Translations under genes and position numbers: made by a program
In this document: positions 49,701 to 61,103 of the stretch, piece after piece
How positions within the stretch are numbered: position 1 is the stretch's first letter
How the letters are laid out: each line of letters starts with the position of its first letter
Origin: Euryodendron excelsum
Lineage: Eukaryota; Streptophyta; Magnoliopsida; Ericales; Pentaphylacaceae
DNA length: 64,000 nt
Assembly (NCBI GenBank): GCA_033060915.1
Contig: CM065394.1
Coordinates: forward strand, 26,287,001-26,351,000
Direction of reading: 5' to 3'
Notes under the pieces: generated by a model
Database searches by the model: none
What the model was told of the DNA's origin: nothing
What the model saw: only the letters and a program-made list of their open reading frames with translations

Positions 49701-52700
49701 TTCAATTCCTGTACAGTTTAGAAGGCAAGGTATTATATTGATAAATTGAAAGACAACAAAACACACATAACTTATTATAATTTCATCTCCATGGCATGAC
49801 AAATTAAGACTTGTATCACATTATGGAATTTTTTTTTATATAAACAACAATATTGCACCAAATTTCAGAACTTATTGGGGAAAAGAGGATCAAAAGTCAG
49901 AACAATGTGTGCCGTCAAAACCTATGTTACCTGGAACTTGGATCATTTGGGTACGTGGAATGGGAACGGGAACGCGATACGCCACATGTTCTAAAATATG
50001 GCACTCTAGGGGTAGACTTGTATAAATTACACTACTAAAATTAAGGTACTTCTATGACAATTTTCTTTAACAATTAGATATTTAATAATATATAATCTAT
50101 TTTTTTTAATTTAATCATCTAAAAAACACATTCTAGGAGTGTAATGGCCCATTTTTTGCATATTGTTATGCCCAAATTCTATTCTCCCTATATTTTGGTT
50201 CATTATATTTGATTTTTTTTCCTCGTTAGGTAACATTTAACAAAATAAATAGAAAAAAAGTTTGGAATCGCATTGGATTGCTAAATTCACCGTTTTGGAA
50301 TGCTAGAGTACCATATTTCGGAACGGCATTCCAAAAACGTAATTCGCTAGGGTAGTAGAGTATTATGGTAACACAGGCCAAAACTAATTCACATCTTATA
50401 CAGCTGTATCATTAACATAGTTATTGTTGTAAATAGTGTCTACATACTAGATAATGTGCCTGTCCTTACAAGTTAGAAGGTAGGAGAAAAGTCCCATGCA
50501 ACTTTTACAAAATTGAAGGTTTTAAATTCCCCAAGTAGGCTGACTTCTGCCCAAAGAATCACTATTTGCACCATGAACTTTTCATGAACATCAAACACAG
50601 AGAGCGACTTTGGTGGATGATGAGTTGATGAACAATTTTCTATGGCAACACAGGTAAGTAATGAACTACTAGTTCTTGAAGCTGTTACCGGAGGCTTTCT
50701 GAGACTGAAGTTCTTTTGCACTTGAAGGCCAACATCAGAACATCTGATGTTTCTTCCACGAGCAAGGGCCTGTAACTTGACAATGCCAAGCATACAGTGC
50801 AGAGTAGAAACAGCTTGTCTCCTCACTAAATACCCACGAACAAGCGCCTGCAACCTTATTATCCCTTTGAGGGCCCGAAATGCTCGGCGAGCCTGCAAAC
50901 AGAATGCTTATATCAGCGGTGGTATTTGTCTAGACAGATAAAACTTACCAGAATGTTATGTATAAGAAACATAAAACCTACCCAAAATTTGTACATAAGA
51001 AACATTTTTCATTGTAAAATGTGCATGAAATATCTTAAGTATAAGAGTTCGCTGAATGTGATAAGACCCAATCAGAGCCAGTCGATTGGCAGAAACAAAT
51101 AACATCAGTATTGCTGCCAGAACTTCTCATAGAATGTAGAAATCTAAAAGATAGAATACTATCTACAGAGGATTTTGGAGGAGCCACTCAATAATCCAAA
51201 AATCTGCCTGGAAAACATTTAAGCATGGGCGAGAAGCGGCCCTCATGCATGAAGCCCTTAGGGAGAGAGCGCAGGGGGTTAGGGGATACAAAAGATACAC
51301 CAATTGATCTTCCGCGTTCTACACAATTAAAGTATAGAATGATTGAAAACAATCTTGAAAGGAGTTACCTAAATCAAAGAGCCATCCTTACACAATCGGC
51401 TATCATTGGGATTTTGGCTCATAATATTCGACATAGTATAACTTGACTGCCTGAGCAGACCAATACCATGAGGCAAGGCACCCTGGATGGCTGTTTCCAG
51501 ACAAGTATTTAAAAGTCGTCAAATGTATCAAGAAATGGAGTGGAAAAAAGTTCATGTGTAAAACGTCCGGATCACCATCAAAGTAAAAGAAGTATTACGA
51601 AGAATCATGTAAACAAACTTCATGCATACAATTAATGGACAACAATGTAGGACACATGCCATTGGGACTAGCACAAATATCAAGTGGATATGGTTTTGCT
51701 ATACGATCATCTAACGCCTAACATAGCACCAGAATTGATACCCAAAACCCCTAACCAAGCAAAGCCAACCATGTTTCACCAAAACAATAGAGCTTCGAGA
51801 CTTTGAGTGAGTGAAAATTACCAAATAACCCCTGAAAGCAGCCTGAGCCTTGGTAGCAGCTTGCTCTTGTCTGGTTCTTTCGGGATCTTGCACTGCAGCC
51901 AGTTGTAAGGTTTCTTGTGTATCTGCATCTCTATTCCCAGGTAATAATATCCCTCTTTCGAGTGGTAAATTTGCAGCCTCTCTGTTTTCTTCCAAATTCT
52001 TTTGATTTGTAGCAATGGTATTCAAGGCCAAATCTGAAGCCACGAGAGGATCCAATGCCAAATCAGGTTTTGGTGCCTTGGCAGCAACCCATACCTCTTT
52101 CTCATTTCCAACTTTCTTTCACATAAGAACCAAAGCATATATTAGGAAACACTTATCATATGGGCGGAAAATCTTGTTTATTTGAAGCAATTGCAAATGT
52201 AAGTTAAACCTAATCAATAAAAGCATCAACTTATAGAGGGTTATGAGAAATAGGAATTCTCGTTAAGTTCAGCCCATTTTCAAGCCACAAACCATCTAAG
52301 AATTTAGCTGGCCATTAACCAAACATGAGTAGGTGAAGACAGCCAAAAACAGGACATACTGCAGAACCTTGAGCTTCCCATTATCAAAAGTACGGTGCTT
52401 GTGCTGCTTGCAGTTTGTACCAGCACAAGATGATTCAAACTGAGAGAAGCTGGAAGTTCTACTGCAGACATTTGATTATTTGCTATCGGTAGCAAAAAGA
52501 TTATCAGCAGAAAATATAACCTCAAGTTATTAATCAGGTAAGCAAATTGGTAAAATAGTGGATGAATCAGAAGCGTACTTTTTTCTTATAAGTGGGTGAA
52601 TCAGGAACACTCATGTAAATATTGTGCCTTTCTCACAAATATTTGCAGTCATATATGGAATTAATATATAACCATTAAGAAGTTATGATAGTTTCTCAGT

Positions 52701-52786
52701 ACCTCTCTTCCTTTGGAAAAATTTGATTTGGACGATTTCTTCCCAAAAAGCACCGTTTTGATCCATTTTCCTGGTGATTTACCCAT
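46751..52786 (-). CDS. IQD31: IQ67-domain protein (IQD31-type), calmodulin-binding scaffold
   Basis: IQD proteins bind calmodulin and associate with microtubules, membranes or nucleus. Six coding exons (minus): 52786-52703, 52115-51822, 50892-50689, 49322-49242, 48338-47306, 46782-46751; all GT-AG and in phase, 575 aa, near the length of Arabidopsis IQD31. The N-terminus [20 protein letters not shown] is characteristic of the IQD30-32 group. The IQ67 domain is at about 108-174, with three IQ units ([28 protein letters not shown]) and the conserved intron between GYL and ARR. A low-complexity Ser/Glu/Lys-rich middle follows. The DUF4005-type segment is near 480-545 ([20 protein letters not shown]). 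The last exon codes only about 11 residues and ends QAEWRR, the family C-terminus. Subgroup is confident; exact orthology is not. Confidence 0.92.
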
Positions 52787-53672
52787 TGCAAAGTGACCAA
52801 AATCTGAAACCAAGACAACCTGAACCGAAGTACATGCATTAATTCACATTATTACAGCTCAAACATGCGTAATGCAAAGTGAAAATGATACAAAACCAAC
52901 TACATTCCATGCAACCTAGAAACATTCAAAAAAAAAGAAAAAAACAAAGATGAAGATGGAGGAGAAGAAGCATAGACATTTTGACATACTCAAATCTACA
53001 AATATGTTGCAAGATCATTATAGAACATTAACTAATTCTAGACTTCCATAACAGAAATTTTGCAATATAGAAGATGAAATAGGGCAGAGAACTAAGAATT
53101 TCAAATTATTGTGTCCCACATACTACTGTGATGGTCTATTAAATATACAGATGCATATAATTGCATCTTTTCCCAAACTTAAAAATTTGTGCATACACTT
53201 CTGGTGGCCATGTGTATGAACTCAAAAGTTTGTTCACTTTTGGTTCATCATATGTTCAAGTGTGAGACACCACGTCTATTTAGATGTGCTGGTGCTACAA
53301 AGGACATTTGTTGTTGGGTGCTGGAAAAATGCTGACTTAAGTGTCTAAGATTATGAAATTCTATTTTAATAGTAGACAATGCAAAAAGTGCCTGACAAGT
53401 TCCTAGGTGTATGTACATGGGCCTACTCGCCCATGTAGCGGGCAACGTCATAGCCCAGCCACAACATCACCACATCATATTCTCTTTATAAGCCTGGGTT
53501 CATATGTTAGACTGGTGAGGTGACACTTGGCCCAATGAGATATCGCCCCACTTCCTGGTTCTTCCCTCCATGGTGACCCATGCCAACCTAGACTAATACA
53601 CACAGTGCAATAGCCTTGAGCCTAGGCGCTCAAGGACAATCTCCAAGGGGCACTCTAAAACTCACCTAGGCG

Positions 53673-54031
53673 CAATGGCGGAGCCAAAGATTCATGCAGG
53701 GGGGCATCAATTAAACCACAACCTTGAAAAATTCTTTCTGCAATAAAAGCTATGCTTCATGTGTATAATGTATATAAGCATGTGTGTATACATATATAAA
53801 GGGTCTTCAAAGCAAAATAAGTATATAAGGGGGCCATTTACAAATTTTAAGGGGGACAAATTGGGAGCATTTCTAAAACTATAGGTAAAATAGAGTTTTT
53901 AAAAAAAAATGAGGGGTAATTTTAAGGGTGAAAATTGAGAAACATTTCCTAAACAAATAGGGAAAATGAAGTCTTTGAAAATTTGAGGGGAATAGCTGCC
54001 CCTACTGGACCTATGTGGCTCCACCCCTGCC
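53673..54031. mobile_element. GGTGGAGCC-type (hAT-like) MITE, copy B (359 bp)
   Basis: Ends CAATGGCGGAGCCA and, on the minus strand, CAGGGGTGGAGCCA match at 11 of 14 positions. Flanks CCTAGGCG (53665-53672) and CCTAGACT (54032-54039) match at 6 of 8, compatible with an 8-bp hAT duplication. It is an uninterrupted paralogue of 30328-30889. Confidence 0.65.
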
Positions 54032-55731
54032 TAGACTTACTCGGACAATCCCTCGACTGGGCCAAGCGACCCTCCAACCAAGCATGTTCTCCTATGCCTC
54101 GATCCCTCGTCTCCAATGGCACCCTGAAGCCCCATGCCAGCCTAGGTCGAGGGCAAGGCACAATTGGGTAGTGTGATTTGGTGGCTAAAATTAAGGGTTC
54201 ATCAAGGTGCTTGTTCTATCTTCCCTTGAGGGGACTTGCTTGCACCTTGCACCTTGCACCTTGTTCGTCAAAGAAATATATCCATGAGAAACAATTCCAG
54301 ACCAGGACAAATATACATATGGTCATACCCCCACCTATATGCAACCTGCAAATCGTCACAAGAAACCAACGACGCTACTAATTGAGGTAGCTCCACTAAC
54401 GGTGTGTCAGGCCAAGCAGAACCAGCCAACTGTCCCATAGACCCACTCAAGTATGTTCTCTTGGCACGTCCAAAATAAGCTAGCCTCGATGGCCAGCTCT
54501 ATATAGTGTCTCTCTGCTCACCTCCATCTTTGATCAAGTAACCTCCCCTAAGTAGATTGAAGACTAGTTCACTATTTCCACTTCGGCATTAGTACTCTCT
54601 CTCCCCTTCCTAAGGTTGCCTCCACTGTCACCCAATCCAGCTCCAGTGGTCTAAAACTAGCTGAGTGCAAGCCATCTTCCCAAAAGGCTTCAGTTACCAG
54701 CCAATACACCTCATACCATCCACACTAGGTACATCCAAGAAGTGTCAATGTCCGACACACCTACAACATGAACACGACAATCACATAGAAGTTTTGATGC
54801 TATTTAGAAGGCATCATGCGAAGCTCTTATTAATATTCTTGTATGCATATTCCTTTATTTGGGTAGAAAACACTAATTTTCTTTTTGAGAGTGTCTTCCT
54901 CACCCTAATATATTGAACCCAAAAAAAGGGGTCCTACCCCACTCTAGAGAAACCTATTGGGCAAAAAAATCTAGAAATTTTATTAACTAAGAATCCATTC
55001 TAAAGGCAGGAAAAATAAACAATAAAAAAGAGAAGAAACTATGGGCTTCCCAACTACACACTGAAAGCTGTATAAGCAGCAAATTAAGCAGAACTATGGA
55101 ACCCATAAGTCAAAGTTATGTAATTACTTATTTTTGACATCGTTCTATACAAATGTATCCTCCCAACTTAATATTTAGTAAGGATTTGAAGCGAAAATCC
55201 ATTAATCTCCTCAGCTACCTCTAAAGTTGCATTCACAGAACACTCCCATAGGGCAAAGGAATGTATCAGTCTTACAAAATTTACAAAGTGAACGTTAATT
55301 TGATCGGTACATAACTAAACAAATGCGGAAGCACTGTATTTGAGCCCAATTGATTTCAAAATGGCAGGCGCGCACACAACCCAAGCAAATGCAGAAAGCA
55401 ATAGTCCAAAAAAATAATCAAATAGGAAATGAAAAAAGAAACTAAACCACCAATCAAACATCGATAAAAACCCAAAAACCCTCCAAAATCTGTTGCAAAT
55501 GAGAGCTAAAATGCCATACAAGTAGATGAATGTATAGGGATAGATCAGAGACTAGTAACAGCACAGAGGAACCAGATTGCAACAGATCTGAGTTTACCAG
55601 ACAAATGCAGTCCTTCCAAACCCCAAATCTACCATTCCTGACAATGAAAAGCACTACATAAATTCAGATTATCAGGGAAAAATAAAATAACATGCTGAAT
55701 GTATATAGACAGAGAAAGAGAGAGATTATAC

Positions 55732-55732
<1 letters not shown>

Positions 55733-55766
<34 letters not shown>
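55733..55766. repeat. (AT)n/(AG)n microsatellite
   Basis: A compound run directly inside the candidate IQD 5'-UTR intron donor side. Confidence 0.85.
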
Positions 55767-55784
55767 AAGAAAATGTACCATGGA

Positions 55785-55829
55785 CTAAGCTTGCAAACTG
55801 AGGAATGCGATAGCGCTCTCCATCATCAT
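55785..55829 (-). promoter_or_regulatory. Candidate upstream ORF in the IQD leader (14 codons)
   Basis: Three successive ATGs open a 14-codon frame ending in TAG just before the candidate donor. If the leader exon is real, ribosomes would meet this uORF first. Confidence 0.35.
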
Positions 55830-55900
55830 GATCCCTCTCTCTCTCTTTCTGCACTCTATTGAACACTTAGCCAAAGATACCTGAAATTGAAAAATAGAAT

Positions 55901-58420
55901 GGAGTAGAAAGAGGGGAATAGAAAGAGGGCGACCTCACTGAAGTGGAGGTGACGGGGACTTCATCTGGACCGTCTGATCGGAATATTTTCTTGAAATCGT
56001 GGCATGAATCTCGAGGAATGTGAGGGCTCACGGTGGGCAGCGTTGTTGATGCAACCGCTGAGCGGAGCGAGTCAGCGACTGAGGAGCGTGCATTGGGAGT
56101 GGGACTCTGGGACCAGTTACTTCAGAGACAAGTGTTCTGCTGCTCCATTTCGACGCATTCTAAAATTACCAAAACCCTCCTCGGAGTATAAACTTGAGGT
56201 GACGCCGGACGCGTTAGTAATTATTTAAAGTGACTTCAAATGCACTGAGGTTATTGTAACAAGGGACCATTGAAAGCAATCGTCCGCACTAAATTAGTCA
56301 CTTTTTTTAATTTTTTCCCCATTGAACTTGCAAAAACACAATCTCAATTATACCTTGATTATGTATATCTATAGATTCGTAATAGCCTAAATCCGAAAAT
56401 TCTTTATTGAAATCGTGAGCCTTATCGAGTTAAATTTAAATTAAATTTTTTGATATAATTTTTATATAGAAATTTTGTAAGAGGCAGTGCCATTTCTCAA
56501 CGTTTTTAATATAATTATTTTTTTACTTATCAAAAAAAGGTATTGTCAATTAAGAAAAATTCGTGTACAATTCTGTGTAGATTTTGCCATCGCTAAACAA
56601 AAATTTTGCATTTACCTCAACACATAACAAAAAATTTAGATTTAAAAACTCATCGTACAATAAAGATAGTATTTATAATTTTTTAAAAATATTATCTCCC
56701 TTTATATATGAAATCACGTTAGTAAATTATTATACTCCACAAGTGTAAAAACGTTGTGTAACTGTCACCCTCAATAATTCGTTCATTGTCAAGCAGTTGC
56801 ATGATGAGTCATGTGGCCTAGCCACGCTGAAAACCCGAAGGTAATGCGGAGGAGAAAGGTAGGACAAGGCTAAGTGCCAACAGTGGGTAGCAATCCAACC
56901 GTAAACTCGGTCAAGGCCATGGCAGAAAAATCTTAAATTTTGGGAGCTAATATAATTATTTTTATCATAAATACTTAAAATTTAGGATTTGAATAAGATT
57001 TAGTTAAAGTAAGGGGATCATACCCTCATTGTCTTAACTTACTCCATTACTGCTTTTAGACTTGCCTGTAACTTGTGATTTGCCGGTTATTACTGATATT
57101 CGGGGTTTACATTTTTTTTTGTGGGGTTTTGTTTTTTTGGTGATTTGGGATTTTACATTACTTGGGCGGTCCAATGTGACCTGCCCAAAAGTTGGGTCTC
57201 CTCATCAAAGAAAGTGTAGAGTGACCATAATGAGCAATGTACAACGGTACGATAAATTTAAGTGATATTGTTATCCCAATAATTACTGATTCATATTCAA
57301 GTATGCCAAACTCATCAAATGCACAAAAAGTAATTATTGATATTGAAAGACGAACCAAATCCATAGAGAATATAACGCTCCTAATTTTAAAAACTTTTTA
57401 GCACTTTTGAAACATTAGGTCACTATTATTTCAACTCTTATAAATGCATTGGATCCATCTTGTTAGGTAAGTTCTAAGTGGGTCTAATTGATATTTTTGA
57501 ATCACTTAACAAGTAATGAGAGGACTTATTGTATTTGTGAAATGTAGAGTAAGAATAATGTGGTATTCTAAAAGTCTGTTTGATACAGCTTAAATTTAGT
57601 TTTTTTTATTTTTTTATTTTGCTTAAAGCAAAAAATTTAATTTTTATTTTTACTTTTATAAGTTAAGATTAGTAAAAAAAAAAAAGTAAAAAATAGTTGA
57701 AAAATAGTTGTTTATAAGCCAAAGAAAAGGTCAAAAAAAAACTTTGAAAAAATTATACCAAACGGCCGCATTGAATAATTTATTTCTTACCTTTAGGTAC
57801 TTAAATTTTGACTTTTCAAATTGAGCTCCTTGGTGATAATAGCAAGGCTCTCTACATGCCCTAAGTTGGCCCAGCCTATATTATAGGTAGAAAATTCAAG
57901 AAGCCGTGCACCATTAAAAGGACCACCAACTTGTTAATGGATCAATTTTTACTCTCTTGCCAACCTTCTCCTCTTCCTCCCCCTCCACCCCAGCCAAAAC
58001 CGTGAATTTTGCATATAGCAAGTAAATAAGCACCATCCAAAAAGTCAAAAATTTGTGAGCATTTTGTGTTATTTTCATTCATGAATTTTTTGTTGGATTG
58101 TACGAGTCCTTAAAGTCATATTTATGACTTTTAATTAATATTATGTTTGATTCTCTCTCTTTGTTTACAATCATTCATATTGTGTTGGCAATTATACATA
58201 TACTAGAGATGTATAAGGTCCAGAAATTACACTTAAGGTGGATCATTTATATGGACGTGATTCATACATATAGAGATATAATAACACTAGTTACTTGTAA
58301 TTTCAAACTTAGTTTATGGACAGAGTGAGTTTGGACAACTCATTTAGTTGGCTATAACACATGTAACCTCTGTTCTATAAAATAGTTGGTGTCGATTGTT
58401 GGAGTAATTGACTCCAAGTT
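55901..58420. other. Intergenic, upstream of the IQD gene
   Basis: Probably holds the IQD promoter at its left. The rest is AT-rich spacer with one foldback element (57582-57768). Short frames at 56004-56228 and 57062-57265 show no recognisable domain or codon pattern. Confidence 0.5.
57582..57768. mobile_element. AT-rich foldback MITE
   Basis: Ends GTCTGTTTGATA and, inverted, GGCCGTTTGGTA match at 9 of 12 positions, around an A/T-homopolymer core. Similar to 31421-31626. Confidence 0.4.
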
Positions 58421-58578
58421 AATGTGTTAGTATGCTTGGAATACATTAATACAGGGGCTACTACTCTTCAAGATGAGGTAGAAGTATATCGAAAGTGGCA
58501 GAAGGCTAATGAGATGTCTCATTACTACATACTAACAACTTTGTCAAATGTGTTGCAACATAAACATCAAAATATGCC

Positions 58579-58632
58579 TACTGCTGCTGATATGCTTCAA
58601 AATCTTATTGCTGCTGATATGCTTCAAAATCT
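58579..58632 (+). repeat. 27-bp in-frame duplication in copia gag
   Basis: A 23-nt stretch beginning GCTGCTGATATGC occurs at 58583-58605 and again at 58610-58632, repeating the peptide AADMLQNL. Confidence 0.85.
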
Positions 58633-59039
58633 CAAGGAGACGTTTGGAGAGCAAGGGTCACCTGCCAAGCAGAAAGCCATGAGGAACCTACTTAACACCA
58701 AAATGGTCGAGATTGGGTTAGGGGTGTGACAGAGGGGACTCTAGTCCGAGATCATGTTTTAAAAATGATTGGTTTTTTTAATGAACTTGAGATTCTTGGA
58801 GCTGAGATAGATGGGGAGTCCTAGATTGATATGATTCTTCAGTCCTTATCCAGTTCATTTAATCAGTTCAAGCTAAACCATTTAATGAACAAAATAAAAT
58901 TTTCCCCAACTGAACTGATGAATGAACTCAAGGCAGCTGAAGGAATTCTCATGGGCAAAGGGAGTGTTAACATGGCTCAGGCTAAAGCAAATTCTTCTAA
59001 GTCTAAGTTGAAAGGCAAGAAAGCTGACTCGCACCAAAC

Positions 59040-60545
59040 GCGTGCTTGAGATAATCCCAAGTGTAGGATAGCAAAGTAGTATATACTCCGAGTATGAGAT
59101 CGTTCCCACGAGAAGCAGTCTACACAGAATCAAAAGAACTAAAACATTCCTCTTAATTGCTCAAAAAAATTCGAACAAATTGCTTCAAAAGAAAAATAAA
59201 ATTCTAATTGTTTTGGAAAAGGTCTGATTATCTAAACTAGCTAACAAGTAAAGATAAATAATTTGAACAAGGTTTGATTATAAAGTAATGAGAACAAGTC
59301 CCAGGATTAATCGATCCAACCAATTGTGTCTCTTGAAATTCCAAAGGAGATAATTGTATAGTTTAAATTCTTCAACTACGCCGTGAGTCTCGAATTCGGA
59401 AGATTTAAAGATAAAAACCAAGTGTTCTTCAAAACTTCAACTTCTAGATTAAATCAGGTTGTTAGATTCAAGGACGAATACTATCGATTCGTGCAGCGCA
59501 TATGCTAAATATAGATTCACGCATAAATGTTATCAAACATAATCAAACATCTAGGTTATCAAAGATTTCTAGAATGAAGAAGAAAAAGAAAGATAAAAAC
59601 AGAAAATTAAACATTGAAACCCAAAATCTCACCTCCTTTGTTCATCCAAGATCTTTAATTAGTCTTTACAATCAATCCCGATATGGGAAGGTTTAGTTAC
59701 TCATCTCCATCTATGAAAAACTTAAAATAATTGAATGAATACTAAAAATATCGATTTAGTGCAAAGAAACAATAGAAATATATCGAATTGAATGCATGGA
59801 ATCTAGAAAAACTTGTTTTGAAGTCAATCAAATTACAAGAAAGCAGCAACCTAATAAATCTAAGCTATTCTAGTGTAAAAAATATAAAAACTCCCTACAA
59901 TGGCTGCTTCCTTCGAACATAAATTGAGTAGATATTTATAGGGATCGCAGTCCAAACTCTAGAAAAATCGTGATTTTTGCCTTACTGTTCGAACTCCAAT
60001 ACGAACTTTCGAACGCCCATGATAATTTTTCTTCATCATTCGAACTTCAAAACCCAGTGTTCGAACGTCAAGCTAATTTGGTTTTGCATACTCTTTGACC
60101 ATTCGAACGCTGGGTTTGTCGTTCGAACACCAGCCTTTTTTTTCCTCTTTTTGTTTTTTGTTTTTCCTCTTGACGTTCGAACAGTGGATTTGGCATTCGA
60201 ACTCTGGATGCCTTTTTTACCCTTTTTGGTTTCAACTTGTTTGAGGCTCTTGGAGTCAGAATTCGGCGACCCTCATTAGACACAAACATGTGTAACTTGA
60301 AGCGAGTTATCTAACGAAGTATCATTCATCCCATTCTGAGTTACGAGTAAAAACTTGCACATTTCTCGAGATAAAGCCTTGACAATAATCCTCGACAAGT
60401 CATGCCCACGACCGGATTACTTCTTTGACTCCAAATCAACTCTTTTAGGTTTAAATACCTAAAATATGATTAAGTACGAGGTTAAATATAATATATAACA
60501 AAGAGAGTATAATTAACCCTAATCTACAGCTAGCAAAGATCGTTT
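59040..60545. mobile_element. Unidentified 1.5-kb insertion in the copia gag
   Basis: Non-coding sequence splits the copia gag linker. Nine TTCGAAC motifs lie at 59910-60205, and a TATA-like CCTATAAATA sits on the minus strand near 59935. TATA plus an upstream repeated motif would suit an LTR in minus orientation, but I could not find TG...CA ends or a target duplication, so the borders (plus or minus 30 bp) and the class are open. Confidence 0.5.
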
Positions 60546-61103
60546 AGCAGTGATAGACTACACTTATGTAGTCCAATCAAAGGCTAAGAACAAAAACAAG
60601 CTTAAGGGAACATCTCAAGGAGTAGCTAAGCCCAAGGAAGTTATTGGGGACAACAAGTCCAAAGGGAAGTGTTTCCTTTATGACAAGACTGGGCATTGGA
60701 AGAGGAATTGCCCAGATTATCTAGCCAAGCAAAAGTAAGGTATGATCGAATCATTTGTAGCTGAAACATGTTATGTGGCGAATTCTACTAAGACCTGGTG
60801 TGTAGATTATGGAGCCACTAATTATGTTTGTAATTCGTTGCAGGAGTTCCAGATAACCAGGCAATTAAGTGATGCGGAGATCAGTTTGCACTTAGGGACA
60901 TATGATCGAGTATGTACAATGGTCGTAGGAATAGTTAAGTTATCTTTTGATAGTAGGTGTTTGATTTTAGAGCATTATCTTTATATACCGGATATTCGTC
61001 AGAATTTTATTTCAGTTTCATGTTTATATAAAAATGGTTTTTTAGTATATTTTGATTCAAATGTTTTGATCAGAAAAAATAAAAGTTTTATTTGTTTTGG
61101 TAC

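Larger units (their letters stand above)
52803..55900 (-). other. Probable 5'-UTR intron and leader of the IQD gene
   Basis: On the minus strand an acceptor TTGGTTTCAG ends at 52804, 17 nt before the ATG. A candidate leader exon with a GA-rich stretch and donor CATG|GTACAT ends at 55779. The implied intron is about 3.0 kb and contains the 53673-54031 MITE. No transcript evidence is available, so leader exon and start site are inferred. Confidence 0.5.
58433..61103 (+). pseudogene. Ty1/copia gag-protease remnant, interrupted and truncated
   Basis: Pieces of a copia polyprotein in order on the plus strand. Gag helix region 58450-58720 (KWQKANEMSHYYILTTLSNV) has a 27-bp in-frame duplication. 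A frame break lies near 58715-58740 and a TAG near 58822. Gag continues 58831-59030 (LMNKIKFSPTELMNELKAAE). After a 1.5-kb insert comes a basic linker and zinc knuckle, 60560-60735, where the second Cys is Tyr (CFLYDKTGHWKRNC). The protease starts at 60742, with the active-site Asp-Ser-Gly changed to Asp-Tyr-Gly (CVDYGATNYVCNS). It is cut at 61103 by another LTR. The copy is dead. No LTR of its own was identified. Confidence 0.85.
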
